Positions 22,773 to 31,829 of a stretch of DNA of 64,000 nucleotides are shown here, piece by piece. The position numbers were made by a program, and so were the translations under genes. The stretch is from DASXSB01 sp036506275 (lineage in GTDB: Bacteria; Methylomirabilota; Methylomirabilia; Rokubacteriales; CSP1-6), in assembly GCA_036506275.1 (NCBI GenBank), contig DASXSB010000054.1, positions 1 to 64,000 of the forward strand. The letters run 5' to 3'. Position 1 is the stretch's first letter; each line of letters begins with the position of its first letter. The notes beneath the pieces were generated by a model, which saw only the letters and a program-made list of their open reading frames with translations, ran no database searches and was not told the origin of the DNA.

Positions 22773-23993
22773 ATTTCGCAGGCGATCTATCGCGTAAACA
22801 GATCCCACGCGTGGAACTACGCGCACGCGCCCACGTTGCCGCGTGCGCGGCGTATTCCTGCCGTCGCCGGCGCCCAGCTCCTGGGCCTGCGCCTGAACTC
22901 CGCCATCGGCATCGCGGCGGGGCCGCTCTTGAACTCGAAGTGGGTCGAGGGCTACGCGCGCCTCGGCTTCGACGTGCTCACCTACGCGACCGTGCGCTCC
23001 CGCCATCACCCCGCGTTCACGCTGCCGAACATCCGGCACGTCGAGAACAAGGAACAGGCGGCCATCGCTCCGCGCCGTCCGCATCTGAACGGCACGCCCA
23101 CCATCGCCGTCTCGATGGGCATGCCGTCCATGGAGCCGGACGTGTGGCGCAAGGACGTGCACCGCGCCAAGCAACGCCTGGGTCCCGGCCAGGTCCTGAT
23201 CGTCAGCATCACGGGGACGCCGGAGCCCGGCGGGGATCCGGAGGCACTCGTAGCCGACTATTCGCGCTGCGCGGTGTGGGCGGCGGAGGCGGGCGCCGAC
23301 ATCGTCGAGGTGCATCTCGCCAGCCCGGATCCGTTCTCCGAGCAGGCGCAGATGATCTACGAGAACCTGCCGCTGTCCGCTCACATCCTCCACCGCGTGC
23401 GGACGACGATCACGTGTCCCGTGCTCGCGAAGTTCGGCGTGTTCCGGAGCCCGCGCGCGCTCCACGACACCGCCACCAAGCTGGCGGCGTGGACGAACGG
23501 GTTCGTGCTGATGCACGGCATCCCGCGCCGGGTCGTGGACGAGGAGGGCAACGCCGCCTTCGAGGGGGCGGGGCGCGACCGCGCCGACGTCTTCGGCGCC
23601 GACACCTTCCCGGTGGCGTCGCGCCAGGTGGCGGAGATGCTCGCGTGGCGCAAGGCGGGCGCGTGGGACCGCGCCATCCTCGCCGTGGGCGGCATCACCA
23701 CCGTCGAGCGCGCGCACGCGCTCCTGCGCGACGGCGCCAGCGTCGCGCTGGTGGCGACGGCGGCGATCTTCGACCCGCTCTTCGCGATCCGCTTCCGCCA
23801 GGCTGTGCACGCGACGTCGGAGACGGCGGCGCCCACCGCGCCCTCCCGCGCTCCATCGTCTCGCGCTTCGTCGTCGCCTCGCGCGTCGTCGCCGGCTCTC
23901 GCGTCCTCACCGTCTCGCGCCCCGTCCTCGCCGCGCGCCCGGTCCGCCGCGCGCCGGGCCCGCGGCCGCGCCAGCGCCTCGTCGCGTCGGTAA
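22773..23993 (+). CDS. Dihydroorotate-dehydrogenase-like FMN protein with Ser/Pro/Arg tail
   Basis: The protein matches the DHODH-like TIM-barrel family: LNSAIGIAAGPLLNSKWVEG (flavin-binding loop), DVLTYATVRSRHHPAF, LIVSITGTPEPGG, ADIVEVHLASPDPFSEQ, VLAKFGVFRSP, and AILAVGGITTVERAHALLRD (phosphate-binding loop). The first standard start is TTG 22836, but homologous sequence (AIYRVNRSHAWNYAHAP) precedes it. The frame opens only at 22746, with no ATG/GTG/TTG before 22836. An ATT at 22773, downstream of GGAGG, is the least bad choice. The last 50 residues are a Ser/Ala/Pro/Arg repeat-like tail unknown in the family. I see no catalytic Cys/Ser pair proving orotate chemistry, so the substrate is open. 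It is first in a four-gene operon. Confidence 0.72.
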   Translation: MSQAIYRVNRSHAWNYAHAPTLPRARRIPAVAGAQLLGLRLNSAIGIAAGPLLNSKWVEGYARLGFDVLTYATVRSRHHPAFTLPNIRHVENKEQAAIAPRRPHLNGTPTIAVSMGMPSMEPDVWRKDVHRAKQRLGPGQVLIVSITGTPEPGGDPEALVADYSRCAVWAAEAGADIVEVHLASPDPFSEQAQMIYENLPLSAHILHRVRTTITCPVLAKFGVFRSPRALHDTATKLAAWTNGFVLMHGIPRRVVDEEGNAAFEGAGRDRADVFGADTFPVASRQVAEMLAWRKAGAWDRAILAVGGITTVERAHALLRDGASVALVATAAIFDPLFAIRFRQAVHATSETAAPTAPSRAPSSRASSSPRASSPALASSPSRAPSSPRARSAARRARGRASASSRR

Positions 23994-24057
23994 TCGCGGC
24001 CGTCGCCGCCGTCCGTCACGGCAGGGCGGCCGCGGGCGCTGTGCTAGGCTACCGAGC

Positions 24058-25053
24058 ATGCGTTGGCTCGTCGTGCTCGGCGAGGAGCATGCCGCCGACT
24101 TCGGGCTCGACTTTCGCGACGAGCTCGTCACGCTGGGACACGAAGTCCGGACGTTCGCCTACCGCCGTCGCAATCCGCTCTACACGAACCGGAGCACCAA
24201 AGCCGCGTACCAGGCCGTCATCCTGCGCCGCCTCGAGCGCGCGGCGACGGCGTGGCGGCCCGAGATCGTGCTCGTCCTCAAGGGCGGACCCATCACGCCG
24301 GGAGTGATCGAGCGCGTGAAGGCGCGCACGGGCGCCATCTTCCTGAACGTCTTCCCGGACAATCCGCTGCTCATGATGCCGTTCGAGCACATCGAGCCCT
24401 ACGACATCTTCTTCACCAAGGAACGCTACGCGCTCCGGCAGCTCCAGCTCGTCGGGCTGCGCAACCTCTATTACCTCCCGCTCTACTGCGTGCCCGCCGT
24501 GCACCATCCCGTCGAAGTCCCGCCCGCGGACGCGGCGGCGCTGGCGGGCGTGGCCGCCCTCGTCGGCCGCCACTATCCGTATCGCGAACGGTTCGTACGC
24601 GAGCTCGCGGACCGCCGCCTCCGCGTGTGGGGACCGGGGTGGGCCCGCGTGAAGGATGCGCGGGTGCGGGCGCTGGTGGCGGGGCCGGGCGTCTGGGGCC
24701 GCGCCAAGCTCACCATTTATTCCGGCGCGCCCGTGTCCCTGAATCCCCACCACCCGCTCAACGACATCGTGGGCGTGAACATCCGGGCGTTCGAGCTGGC
24801 CGCCGCCGGCGCCTGCCAGGTCGTGGACCTCAAAGACGAGCTGTCGCCGCTGTTCAAGCCGGGCGAGGAAGTCGTGGCATACCGGGATCTGTCCGAGCTC
24901 CGCCGCCAGCTCGATTACCATCTCGCGCACCCGGACGAGGCGCGCGCGATCGGCCAGAACGCGCGGCGCCGCGCGCTCGCCGAGCACACGCTACGTCACC
25001 GCATCGAGGAGATCCTCGCCGCCGTCGACGAGCGCTGCCGCGGGCGCGGATGA
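24058..25053 (+). CDS. CgeB-family glycosyltransferase-like protein
   Basis: 331 residues without membrane segments. The N-terminal Rossmann-like half has MRWLVVLGEEHAADFGLDFRD and later PEIVLVLKGGPITPGVIER. The C-terminal half carries the CgeB/GT-B hallmark: VSLNPHHPLNDIVGVNIRAF, ELAAAGACQVVDLKDEL, FKPGEEVVAYRDLSELRRQL and the Arg-rich end of GT1-like enzymes. CgeB-type transferases decorate spores or the envelope in other bacteria; the donor and acceptor here are unknown. It lies in the same operon as the DHODH-like gene, and its stop overlaps the start of thrC (ATGA). Confidence 0.8.
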   Translation: MRWLVVLGEEHAADFGLDFRDELVTLGHEVRTFAYRRRNPLYTNRSTKAAYQAVILRRLERAATAWRPEIVLVLKGGPITPGVIERVKARTGAIFLNVFPDNPLLMMPFEHIEPYDIFFTKERYALRQLQLVGLRNLYYLPLYCVPAVHHPVEVPPADAAALAGVAALVGRHYPYRERFVRELADRRLRVWGPGWARVKDARVRALVAGPGVWGRAKLTIYSGAPVSLNPHHPLNDIVGVNIRAFELAAAGACQVVDLKDELSPLFKPGEEVVAYRDLSELRRQLDYHLAHPDEARAIGQNARRRALAEHTLRHRIEEILAAVDERCRGRG

Positions 25054-26276
25054 CGAAGTCGCTCGCGCGCGAGCTTCGCTGCATCGACTGCGCCGCCGTC
25101 TATCCGCTCGAGTACCTCCTGCAATGCCGCGCGTGCGGCGGTCTGCTCGAGCTCCGCTACGATCTCGCCGCGCTCGGCCGGGCCGGACGTCCGTCGTTCA
25201 GCGGCCACGGGCTGTGGCGCTACGCCCCGGTGCTCCCGATCGACGATCCCGCGCACCGGATCACGCTCGGTGAGGGCGAAACCCCCTATCTCGACTGTCC
25301 GCGCCTCGCCCGCGATCTCGGCGTACGCGGTCTGGCTGTGAAGTTCGACGGCGCCAACCCGACCGGCAGCGTCAAGGATCGGACGTCGGCGACGGCGGTG
25401 AGCGCGGCGCTCCAGTTCGGCTTCGGCGCTGTCTCCGTCGTGAGCACCGGCAACGCGGGGTCGTCGGTGGCGTGCTACGCGGCGCGCGCCGGCCTCCGCG
25501 CGTTCATCTTCGCGTACGCGCGCGCGGCCGCACCGAAGCTCCTGCACATGGCGGCCGCCGCCTCCGACCTCGTCCTCTATACCGGCGTCTACGACGACAT
25601 CATCGGCCACTGGGATCGGCTCGTCGACGACGGTCTCTTCTTCGACGCCGGCGCGTCCCGCAACTGCTACAAGCACGAAGGCAAGAAGACGCTCGCCTAC
25701 GAGATCGCCGAGCAGAGCGGCTGGGACGTGCCCGAGGTCGTGGTATCGCCGCTGGCGGTCGGAGAAACGTTCATCGCCACCGCGCGCGGGTTTCGGGAGA
25801 TGCGCGAGGCGGGGTGGATCGATCGTGTTCCGGTGATGGTGGCGGCGCAGGCGACGCGCGCCAATCCCGTCACCCGCGCCTACCGAACGAGCACCCCCAT
25901 CGTCCCCCAGGCCATCGGCTACACGGTGGCGGAAGGACTCGCCGCCGGCGATCCCGGCCGCAAGGGCGAGTGGGCGCTCCGTCTCCTGCGAGAGAGCAAG
26001 GGCGTGGCGGCGGATGCGGACGATGCGGAGATCCTCGACGCCCAGCGGCGCCTGGCGCGAACGGAGGGCATCTGGGCTGGACCGACGGGCGTGGCCGCGC
26101 TTGCCGTGCTCATCAAGCTCCTCGCGCACAAGGAGATCGATCCCGGCGCCCGCTTCTGCGTCATCGTGACCGAGACCGGCCTCAAGACGGAAGCGGCGTC
26201 CCCCGACCGCGCCGCCACCGCCTTCGACTACGCGTCGCTCAAACGGTTCGTCGAGGACCGGCTCGCGGGACGGTGA
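25050..26276 (+). CDS. thrC: Threonine synthase
   Basis: 408 residues. An N-terminal zinc-ribbon-like segment (CIDCAAVYPLEY ... QCRACGG) is followed by the PLP fold type II core. Key elements are the PLP lysine (about 110) in NPTGSVKDRTS, the phosphate loop STGNAGSSVACYAARAGL and SPLAVGETFIATARGF. The ending VIVTETGLKTEA matches ThrC more than cysteine synthase. It converts O-phosphohomoserine to threonine. ATG 25050 overlaps the preceding stop. The enclosing operon is not a threonine operon (no thrA/thrB), so the co-transcription is unusual. Confidence 0.88.
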   Translation: MTKSLARELRCIDCAAVYPLEYLLQCRACGGLLELRYDLAALGRAGRPSFSGHGLWRYAPVLPIDDPAHRITLGEGETPYLDCPRLARDLGVRGLAVKFDGANPTGSVKDRTSATAVSAALQFGFGAVSVVSTGNAGSSVACYAARAGLRAFIFAYARAAAPKLLHMAAAASDLVLYTGVYDDIIGHWDRLVDDGLFFDAGASRNCYKHEGKKTLAYEIAEQSGWDVPEVVVSPLAVGETFIATARGFREMREAGWIDRVPVMVAAQATRANPVTRAYRTSTPIVPQAIGYTVAEGLAAGDPGRKGEWALRLLRESKGVAADADDAEILDAQRRLARTEGIWAGPTGVAALAVLIKLLAHKEIDPGARFCVIVTETGLKTEAASPDRAATAFDYASLKRFVEDRLAGR

Positions 26277-26860
26277 CGCTGCCCCGCGACTTCTATCGGC
26301 GCCCGGCCCGCGTCGTCGCGCGCGCGCTGCTCGGCTGCGTCCTTGCCTCCCGCCGCGGCGGCGTCGTCACCGCGGGCGCGATCGTCGAGACGGAGGCCTA
26401 TCTCGGGCCCGAGGACGCGGCGTCTCATGCGGCGTTCCGGCCGGGGAGCCACGACCTCTTCTACGGCGACGGCGGTGTCGCCTACGTGTTTCCGATCTAT
26501 GGTCGCCACGCGTGTCTCAACGCGATCGCCGGTCCCCCCGGAACGCCGGGCTGCGTGCTCATCCGCGCCCTCGCTCCCACTCTGGGACAGACGGCCATGG
26601 CGCGACGCCGCGGCGTCTCCGCCTACTCCCGCCGTCTCGCGAGCGGGCCCGGCAATCTCACGCGGGCGCTCGCCATCACCATCCGCGACAACGGCGCCGA
26701 TCTCACGGCGGGCGCGATCACGATCGAGGCGCCGGCGCCCGGCCTCGCCTTCCGCGTGGCCGTGGGACCGCGAATCGGCATCACGCGCGCGGTGGAGCGA
26801 CCGCTGCGGTTCTGGGTCGAGGACAGCCCGTTCGTGTCCGCGACGCGGGTGACCGCGTGA
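26273..26860 (+). CDS. mpg: 3-methyladenine DNA glycosylase (AAG/MPG family)
   Basis: 195 residues from GTG 26273, overlapping the thrC stop (GTGA). The family pattern is complete: FYRRPARVVARALLGCVL, catalytic GAIVETEAYLGPEDAASHA (Glu activates water), YGDGGVAYVFPIYGRHACLNA (base-flipping intercalation loop) and GPGNLTRALAI. It removes alkylated or deaminated purines to start base-excision repair. It is the last gene of the operon and meets the convergent gene at 26866 with a 5-base gap. Confidence 0.93.
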   Translation: MTLPRDFYRRPARVVARALLGCVLASRRGGVVTAGAIVETEAYLGPEDAASHAAFRPGSHDLFYGDGGVAYVFPIYGRHACLNAIAGPPGTPGCVLIRALAPTLGQTAMARRRGVSAYSRRLASGPGNLTRALAITIRDNGADLTAGAITIEAPAPGLAFRVAVGPRIGITRAVERPLRFWVEDSPFVSATRVTA

Positions 26861-26865
26861 CGCGC

Positions 26866-27633
26866 TCAGCGCAGCGACGCGGGATCGAAGAGGCTCGCGG
26901 GAGGGTCGGTGTTGACGGACACCGAGCGCACGGTGATCAGCATCACGAGCTTGCGGTCGACGAACATCTCCTGGCGATACGGAAACGACAGCGCGCCCAC
27001 GAGCGGGCGGTGCTCGGAGAACGTCTCGTCGACGAGCGCGCCCTTCACCTTCCGGTCCCGCCGCACGAGCCGCAGGACGCCGAGATCCTCGTCCAGCCAC
27101 ACGGCGGGGCTGCTGCGCTCGTCGACGCGGGCGCCGATCACGAGCACGCGGCGCTGTCCGATCCGGGTCGCGTGGGAGACGTCGTCGCGCACGCCGAGCG
27201 CGCGCCAGTCGCGCAGAAGGTCGTCGGGGGCGCGTCCGAGCGGGAGCAGGAGCTGCAGGAGCCGATGCTCGTCGTCGGACGCCGCCGTCTCCTCCGTGGT
27301 CCCGTCGCGGCGCTTCACCCACGCCCGGTCGCCCACGGTGATGCGGACCTCGCGCCCGCCGTCGGCGACCTGCTCCACGCGCTGGCGGCGCGGCGGCTTG
27401 AGGACGATGTGCTGCTCGAGCTTCGTGCGAACGTACGGATGCTGCTGATCGTAGACGGTGACGGTGCGGTCGACGACGATGTCGCCGACGCGGGTGGTGG
27501 CGACGTGGGCGAGGTACGCGCTCACCGCGTTCCTGACTTCCGTGGAGACGGCGCCCGCGAGACCGACGAAGCCCGTGACGGAGATGGCCGCCGCCATCAC
27601 CGTGAAGTGCCCGCAGCGCACCCGTCGAGCCAC
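26866..27633 (-). CDS. Exported protein resembling lipoprotein-sorting/LolA-like factors
   Basis: 255 residues from GTG 27633. Signal-like hydrophobic sequence (VMAAAISVTGFVGLAGAVS) is followed by a beta-strand-rich domain with alternating segments such as VRTKLEQHIVLKPPR, REVRITVGDRAWVKRRDG, VLVIGARVDERSSPAVWLDED and QEMFVDRKLVMLITVRSVSVN. This is the concave beta-sheet pattern of LolA/outer-membrane-lipoprotein-sorting proteins, but lacks a diagnostic motif. An ATG at 27597 is an alternative start. It is divergent from the tol operon, sharing a 118-base intergenic region with it, so an envelope role is plausible. Confidence 0.6.
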   Translation of the reverse strand: MARRVRCGHFTVMAAAISVTGFVGLAGAVSTEVRNAVSAYLAHVATTRVGDIVVDRTVTVYDQQHPYVRTKLEQHIVLKPPRRQRVEQVADGGREVRITVGDRAWVKRRDGTTEETAASDDEHRLLQLLLPLGRAPDDLLRDWRALGVRDDVSHATRIGQRRVLVIGARVDERSSPAVWLDEDLGVLRLVRRDRKVKGALVDETFSEHRPLVGALSFPYRQEMFVDRKLVMLITVRSVSVNTDPPASLFDPASLR

Positions 27634-27698
27634 TCGTCCGTTATACGAGCGGCCCCCGCGCGAAGTCAACGAAAAGCGCGATTTTCCAGGCCAAATTA

Positions 27699-27728
27699 TT
27701 GACACTCCGCGACGCGGCTAGGTATCAT
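27699..27728 (+). promoter_or_regulatory. Sigma-70 promoter of the tol-pal operon
   Basis: A perfect -35 TTGACA (27699-27704) is followed by an 18-base spacer and the -10 TATCAT (27723-27728, 5 of 6). It lies directly before tolQ, whose GTG at 27752 has AAGGAG 6 bases upstream. This is the best promoter in the window. Confidence 0.7.
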
Positions 27729-27751
27729 GACCGAAACGAAAAGGAGTCCCC

Positions 27752-28472
<721 letters not shown>

Positions 28473-28483
<11 letters not shown>

Positions 28484-28901
28484 CGTCGACTCCTCCGACC
28501 GGTCCCATCGCGTCGGCAGCACGCTCGCCGAGATCAACATCATCCCGCTCGTCGACGTGGTCCTCGTCCTCCTCCTCATCTTCATGCTGACGGCGCCCAT
28601 GATGTACCGCGGCATCGACGTGAACCTCCCCCGCGCCGCCGCCAAGCCGACCGCGGTCGAGGAACGGATGGTGCTCACGCTCACCAAGGATCACGGCCTT
28701 TACCTGAACGATCGCGCGGTCTCTTCCGCCACGCTCGAGACCCAGCTCGCGGACGCGTTTCGCGGCCGCACCGACAAGACGCTCTACCTCAAGGCGGACG
28801 CCGGCCTCTCTTACGGGGCGGTGGTGGAAACGATGGACCGCGTGCGCCGCGCCGGCATCGAGCGGCTGGGTATGGTGACGGAGCCGGCACGGTCGCGATG
28901 A
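28473..28901 (+). CDS. tolR: TolR subunit
   Basis: 142 residues of the ExbD/TolR family. A single membrane helix (VVLVLLLIFMLTAPMMYRG) is preceded by INIIPLVDVVL, whose Asp is the proton-carrying residue of the TolQ-TolR motor. The periplasmic domain follows (TLTKDHGLYLNDRAV, LYLKADAGLSYGAVVETM). Start ATG 28473 lies inside tolQ. Confidence 0.95.
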
Positions 28902-29818
28902 CCACGGCGACGCTCACCGTCCGCATGGACGGAGCGGCCGCGCCGGGGCCGGCACTCGGGCGGGCGAAACTACCTCTCGGCACCATTGCGCTGTCCGCCC
29001 TCCTGCACGCCGTCGTCATCGGCGGTCTGCTCGTGGTGGGCATGGTGTGGCGCACGCATCAGCCGAAGATGTACGTGGTGAACCTCGTGCCCAACCTCGC
29101 CGCCGTCGGAACGCCCGAGGGACGCCCCACGCCGGCTCCCGCCCCTCCCGTTCCCACGCCGCCCGCTCCCGTCACCCCGGCGCCCGTGGCGCCACCGGCG
29201 CCGCCACGACCGCCGACGCCCCTGCCGGAACGCGAGCCCGTCAAGGCGCCGGCCGCGCTGCCGGATCGGCGCGAGATGCCGACGCGCTCGTCCGGGCTTC
29301 CGGACCGAACGCTGCAGGCGCGCGCCCCGGCGTTGCCGCGTCCGGATCAGAAGGAGCTGCCGCCCGTCGCGGACAGCGCGCCGCGTCCGAGCTCCCTCCC
29401 CCCGCCGTCGCCGGCGCCGACCACGACGCCGACGCCGCGACGTGATGCCGCGGTGGCGCCGCCGTCGCCGGTGGGGCGACCATCGGGGTCGGCGCTCGGG
29501 ACCGGGGCCCTCACGCTGAACGCGGGCGATTTCCCGTTCGCGTGGTACTTGCAACAGCTCCAGAAGAAGATCAGCGAGCAGTGGAAGCCCCCCGCGAACG
29601 CCACCGCCGGCCAGCGCGCGGTCGTCGTCTTCGAGATCCGTCGCGATGGACAGCTGGCGAGCGTCAGCGTGGAGACGAGGTCCGGAGATTTCCTCTACGA
29701 CCAGGCCGCGCTGCGCGCCGTCAGCGACGCCACGCCGTTTCCGGAGTTGCCGAAGGACTACGCGCAGTCCGTGCTGCGCGTGCATCTTGGCTTCAACTTC
29801 ACCGACAACCGAGGGTGA
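28898..29818 (+). CDS. tolA: TolA (TonB-like energy transducer)
   Basis: 306 residues. A cytosolic tail of about 30 residues is followed by one helix (TIALSALLHAVVIGGLLVVGMVW), with the S-x3-H pattern that couples to TolQR. Residues 75-200 are a Pro/Ala/Thr-rich linker in place of the long helix found in enterobacterial TolA. The C-terminus is a TonB/TolA globular domain (ISEQWKPPANA, RAVVVFEIRRDGQLASVSV, YAQSVLRVHLGFNF). The Pro-rich linker makes it look like TonB, but the operon context supports TolA. The start overlaps tolR by four bases (ATGA). Confidence 0.88.
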   Translation: MTTATLTVRMDGAAAPGPALGRAKLPLGTIALSALLHAVVIGGLLVVGMVWRTHQPKMYVVNLVPNLAAVGTPEGRPTPAPAPPVPTPPAPVTPAPVAPPAPPRPPTPLPEREPVKAPAALPDRREMPTRSSGLPDRTLQARAPALPRPDQKELPPVADSAPRPSSLPPPSPAPTTTPTPRRDAAVAPPSPVGRPSGSALGTGALTLNAGDFPFAWYLQQLQKKISEQWKPPANATAGQRAVVVFEIRRDGQLASVSVETRSGDFLYDQAALRAVSDATPFPELPKDYAQSVLRVHLGFNFTDNRG

Positions 29819-29825
29819 TTGCCTA

Positions 29826-31166
29826 GTGGCTCGTCGTATCGTCCTCCTCATCGGCAGTGTCGCGCTCGTCCTGTCCCTGTTCGTCGTCGTCCTCCGGCCG
29901 TCCGCGCCCCGCGCCCAGGGCGCGCAAGGCACCGACGTCTACCTCAACGTCACCGCCGGCGGCGGCAAGAAGCTCAACATCGCCATCCCGGACTTCACGG
30001 TGGTGGCGGGAACGGACTCCGCCGGCAATGCGCGGCTGCTGTCGTCGGTCGCGGGCGCGGATTTGATGTTCTCGGGCGTCTTCAACGTGGTGGCGGCCAC
30101 GGGGGCGATTCCGCCGAACAATCCCGCCCTCCTGAAGCAGTCGTGGACGGAGTTCGCCGCCGCCGGCGCCCACGCCGGCGTCCACGGGCTCCTCACCGTC
30201 CGCGGCGATCGGCTGGAGACCGAGGTGCGGATCTACGACCTCACCTCGCCCGAGTTCCGCCTGATCGCCACGCGGAAGTTCGAGCTTCCCGCGACCGTGC
30301 CGCGGCGTCTCGCGCACAAGATCGCCGACGAGATCATGCTGCAGTTCACCGGCGAGCCCGGCGTCGCCGACACCAAGCTCGCCTACGTGCGCGGACCGCG
30401 CGGCGCCAAGGAGATCTACGTCGCCGACTACGACGGCGCCGGCGCCGTCGCGGTCACGCACAACGGCACCATCAACTTAAGCCCGGTGTGGAGTCCGGAC
30501 GCGCGGTCGCTCGCGGTGACCTCGTACATGAAGGGCTATCCGGATCTCTACCGGCTCTTTCCCTTCGAGCGGCGCCCCGAGCAGATGCTGGCGGCGTTCG
30601 CCGGCATCAACAGCTCTCCGGCCTGGAGCCCGGACGGCAAGAGTCTTGCCGTCACCCTCTCGAAGGACGGCAATCCCGAGCTGTACGTCCTCAACATCGC
30701 CACCGGCGTGTTTCGCCGCCTCACGCGACATGGCGGGATCGACACCGATCCCTCGTGGTCACCCGACGGCCGTCAGATCGCGTTCGTGTCCGATCGGAAC
30801 GGCACCGCGCACATCTTCGTGATGGATGCGGAGGGTGCCAACGTCCGGCAATTGACGAGCGGCGCCATGCAGACGCAGCCGCGATGGTCCCCCAAGGGCG
30901 ACATCATCGCGTTCACGACGCGTCAGGGAAACCACGACGTCTGGGCCGTCAACGCGGATGGCTCCGGTGCGCGCCGGCTCACCACCGGTCCCGGCAACAA
31001 CCAGGGACCGAGTTGGGCTCCCAACGGTCGCCATCTCTTCTTCCAGACCGATCGCCTCGGTGGCTGGCAGATCTTCGCGATGTTCGCCGATGGTGGTGAA
31101 CAGGTGCCGATCACGAAGGGCGCCGGTGAGTTCACAAGCCCTTCGTGGTCGTCACGACTGCCGTGA
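29826..31166 (+). CDS. tolB: TolB periplasmic beta-propeller
   Basis: 446 residues from GTG 29826. Signal peptide IVLLIGSVALVLSLFVVVL ends near RAQG. The N-terminal alpha/beta domain (LNIAIPDFTVV, FNVVAATGAIPPN) precedes six propeller blades, each with the WSPDG/K motif (VWSPDARSLAVTSYM, AWSPDGKSLAVTLSKDG, SWSPDGRQIAFVSDRNG and so on). TolB binds Pal in the periplasm and relays the TolA pull. The gap to tolA is 7 bases. Confidence 0.95.
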   Translation: MARRIVLLIGSVALVLSLFVVVLRPSAPRAQGAQGTDVYLNVTAGGGKKLNIAIPDFTVVAGTDSAGNARLLSSVAGADLMFSGVFNVVAATGAIPPNNPALLKQSWTEFAAAGAHAGVHGLLTVRGDRLETEVRIYDLTSPEFRLIATRKFELPATVPRRLAHKIADEIMLQFTGEPGVADTKLAYVRGPRGAKEIYVADYDGAGAVAVTHNGTINLSPVWSPDARSLAVTSYMKGYPDLYRLFPFERRPEQMLAAFAGINSSPAWSPDGKSLAVTLSKDGNPELYVLNIATGVFRRLTRHGGIDTDPSWSPDGRQIAFVSDRNGTAHIFVMDAEGANVRQLTSGAMQTQPRWSPKGDIIAFTTRQGNHDVWAVNADGSGARRLTTGPGNNQGPSWAPNGRHLFFQTDRLGGWQIFAMFADGGEQVPITKGAGEFTSPSWSSRLP

Positions 31167-31206
31167 TAGGATGAGTGCGATTTTGCAGGCCCAAAAGGAG
31201 GCGAGC

Positions 31207-31827
31207 ATGGTCACCCGCTGTTCACACCTTGTTGTAGGGTCACTGCTGATCGCCGTCGTTGCCGCCAGCGGCTGCGCCAAGCGCCCGGCGACGACGCAAG
31301 CATCAGCGCCGGCGCCCACGGGCGCCGCCGGAACAGCGGCGGGCGGAAGCGGCGCGACGCCGGCGCGGTCGAGCGAGTTCACCGGTCCGGGCAGCAGCGG
31401 TAGCACGTCGAGCGGCGGTGGATCCACGGCCACGCCGAGCGGCTCGACGGCGGCGGTCGCCCGGCCGTCACCGCGCGAGTTTTCGGAAGTCGCCGAGCTC
31501 CGCGACATCAACTTCGATTTCGACAAGTACGACATCCGCCCCGGCGACGCGCGCATTCTCGACTCCAACGCGACCTGGCTCAAGGGCAATCCGAACCATC
31601 TGCTCCTCATCGAGGGCCACTGTGACGAGCGGGGCACCAACGAGTACAACCTCGCCCTCGGAGAGCGCCGCGCGAAGTCGGCCATGAACTACCTCGTCTC
31701 GCAGGGTGTGCAGGCCAACCGCATCACCATCATCAGCTACGGTGAGGAGCGCCCGCTCTGCATGGAGCACACGGAAGAGTGCTGGGCCAAGAATCGCCGC
31801 GCCCACTTCCTGGTGAAGCCGCGGTAG
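31207..31827 (+). CDS. pal: Pal, peptidoglycan-associated lipoprotein
   Basis: 206 residues from ATG 31207 (AAGGAGG 6 bases upstream). Signal with lipobox AASGC is followed by a 65-residue Gly/Ser/Thr/Pro-rich flexible linker, longer than usual. The OmpA-like domain (DINFDFDKYDIRPGDARIL, LLLIEGHCDERGTNEYNLAL, RRAKSAMNYLVSQG) has the Asp and Arg that bind the m-DAP stem peptide. It anchors the outer membrane to the cell wall. An open frame extends upstream into tolB but lacks a start site. Confidence 0.95.
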   Translation: MVTRCSHLVVGSLLIAVVAASGCAKRPATTQASAPAPTGAAGTAAGGSGATPARSSEFTGPGSSGSTSSGGGSTATPSGSTAAVARPSPREFSEVAELRDINFDFDKYDIRPGDARILDSNATWLKGNPNHLLLIEGHCDERGTNEYNLALGERRAKSAMNYLVSQGVQANRITIISYGEERPLCMEHTEECWAKNRRAHFLVKPR

Positions 31828-31829
31828 TG

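Noticed and set aside
26273..27633. Operon continuing from the glycosylase into the next gene
   Set aside because: The next gene lies on the opposite strand and converges, so the operon ends at 26860.
29059..29604. Possible repeat array in the Pro-rich part of tolA
   Set aside because: The DNA is repetitive because it encodes a Pro/Ala/Thr linker; units vary and there are no spacers, so it is not a CRISPR or satellite.
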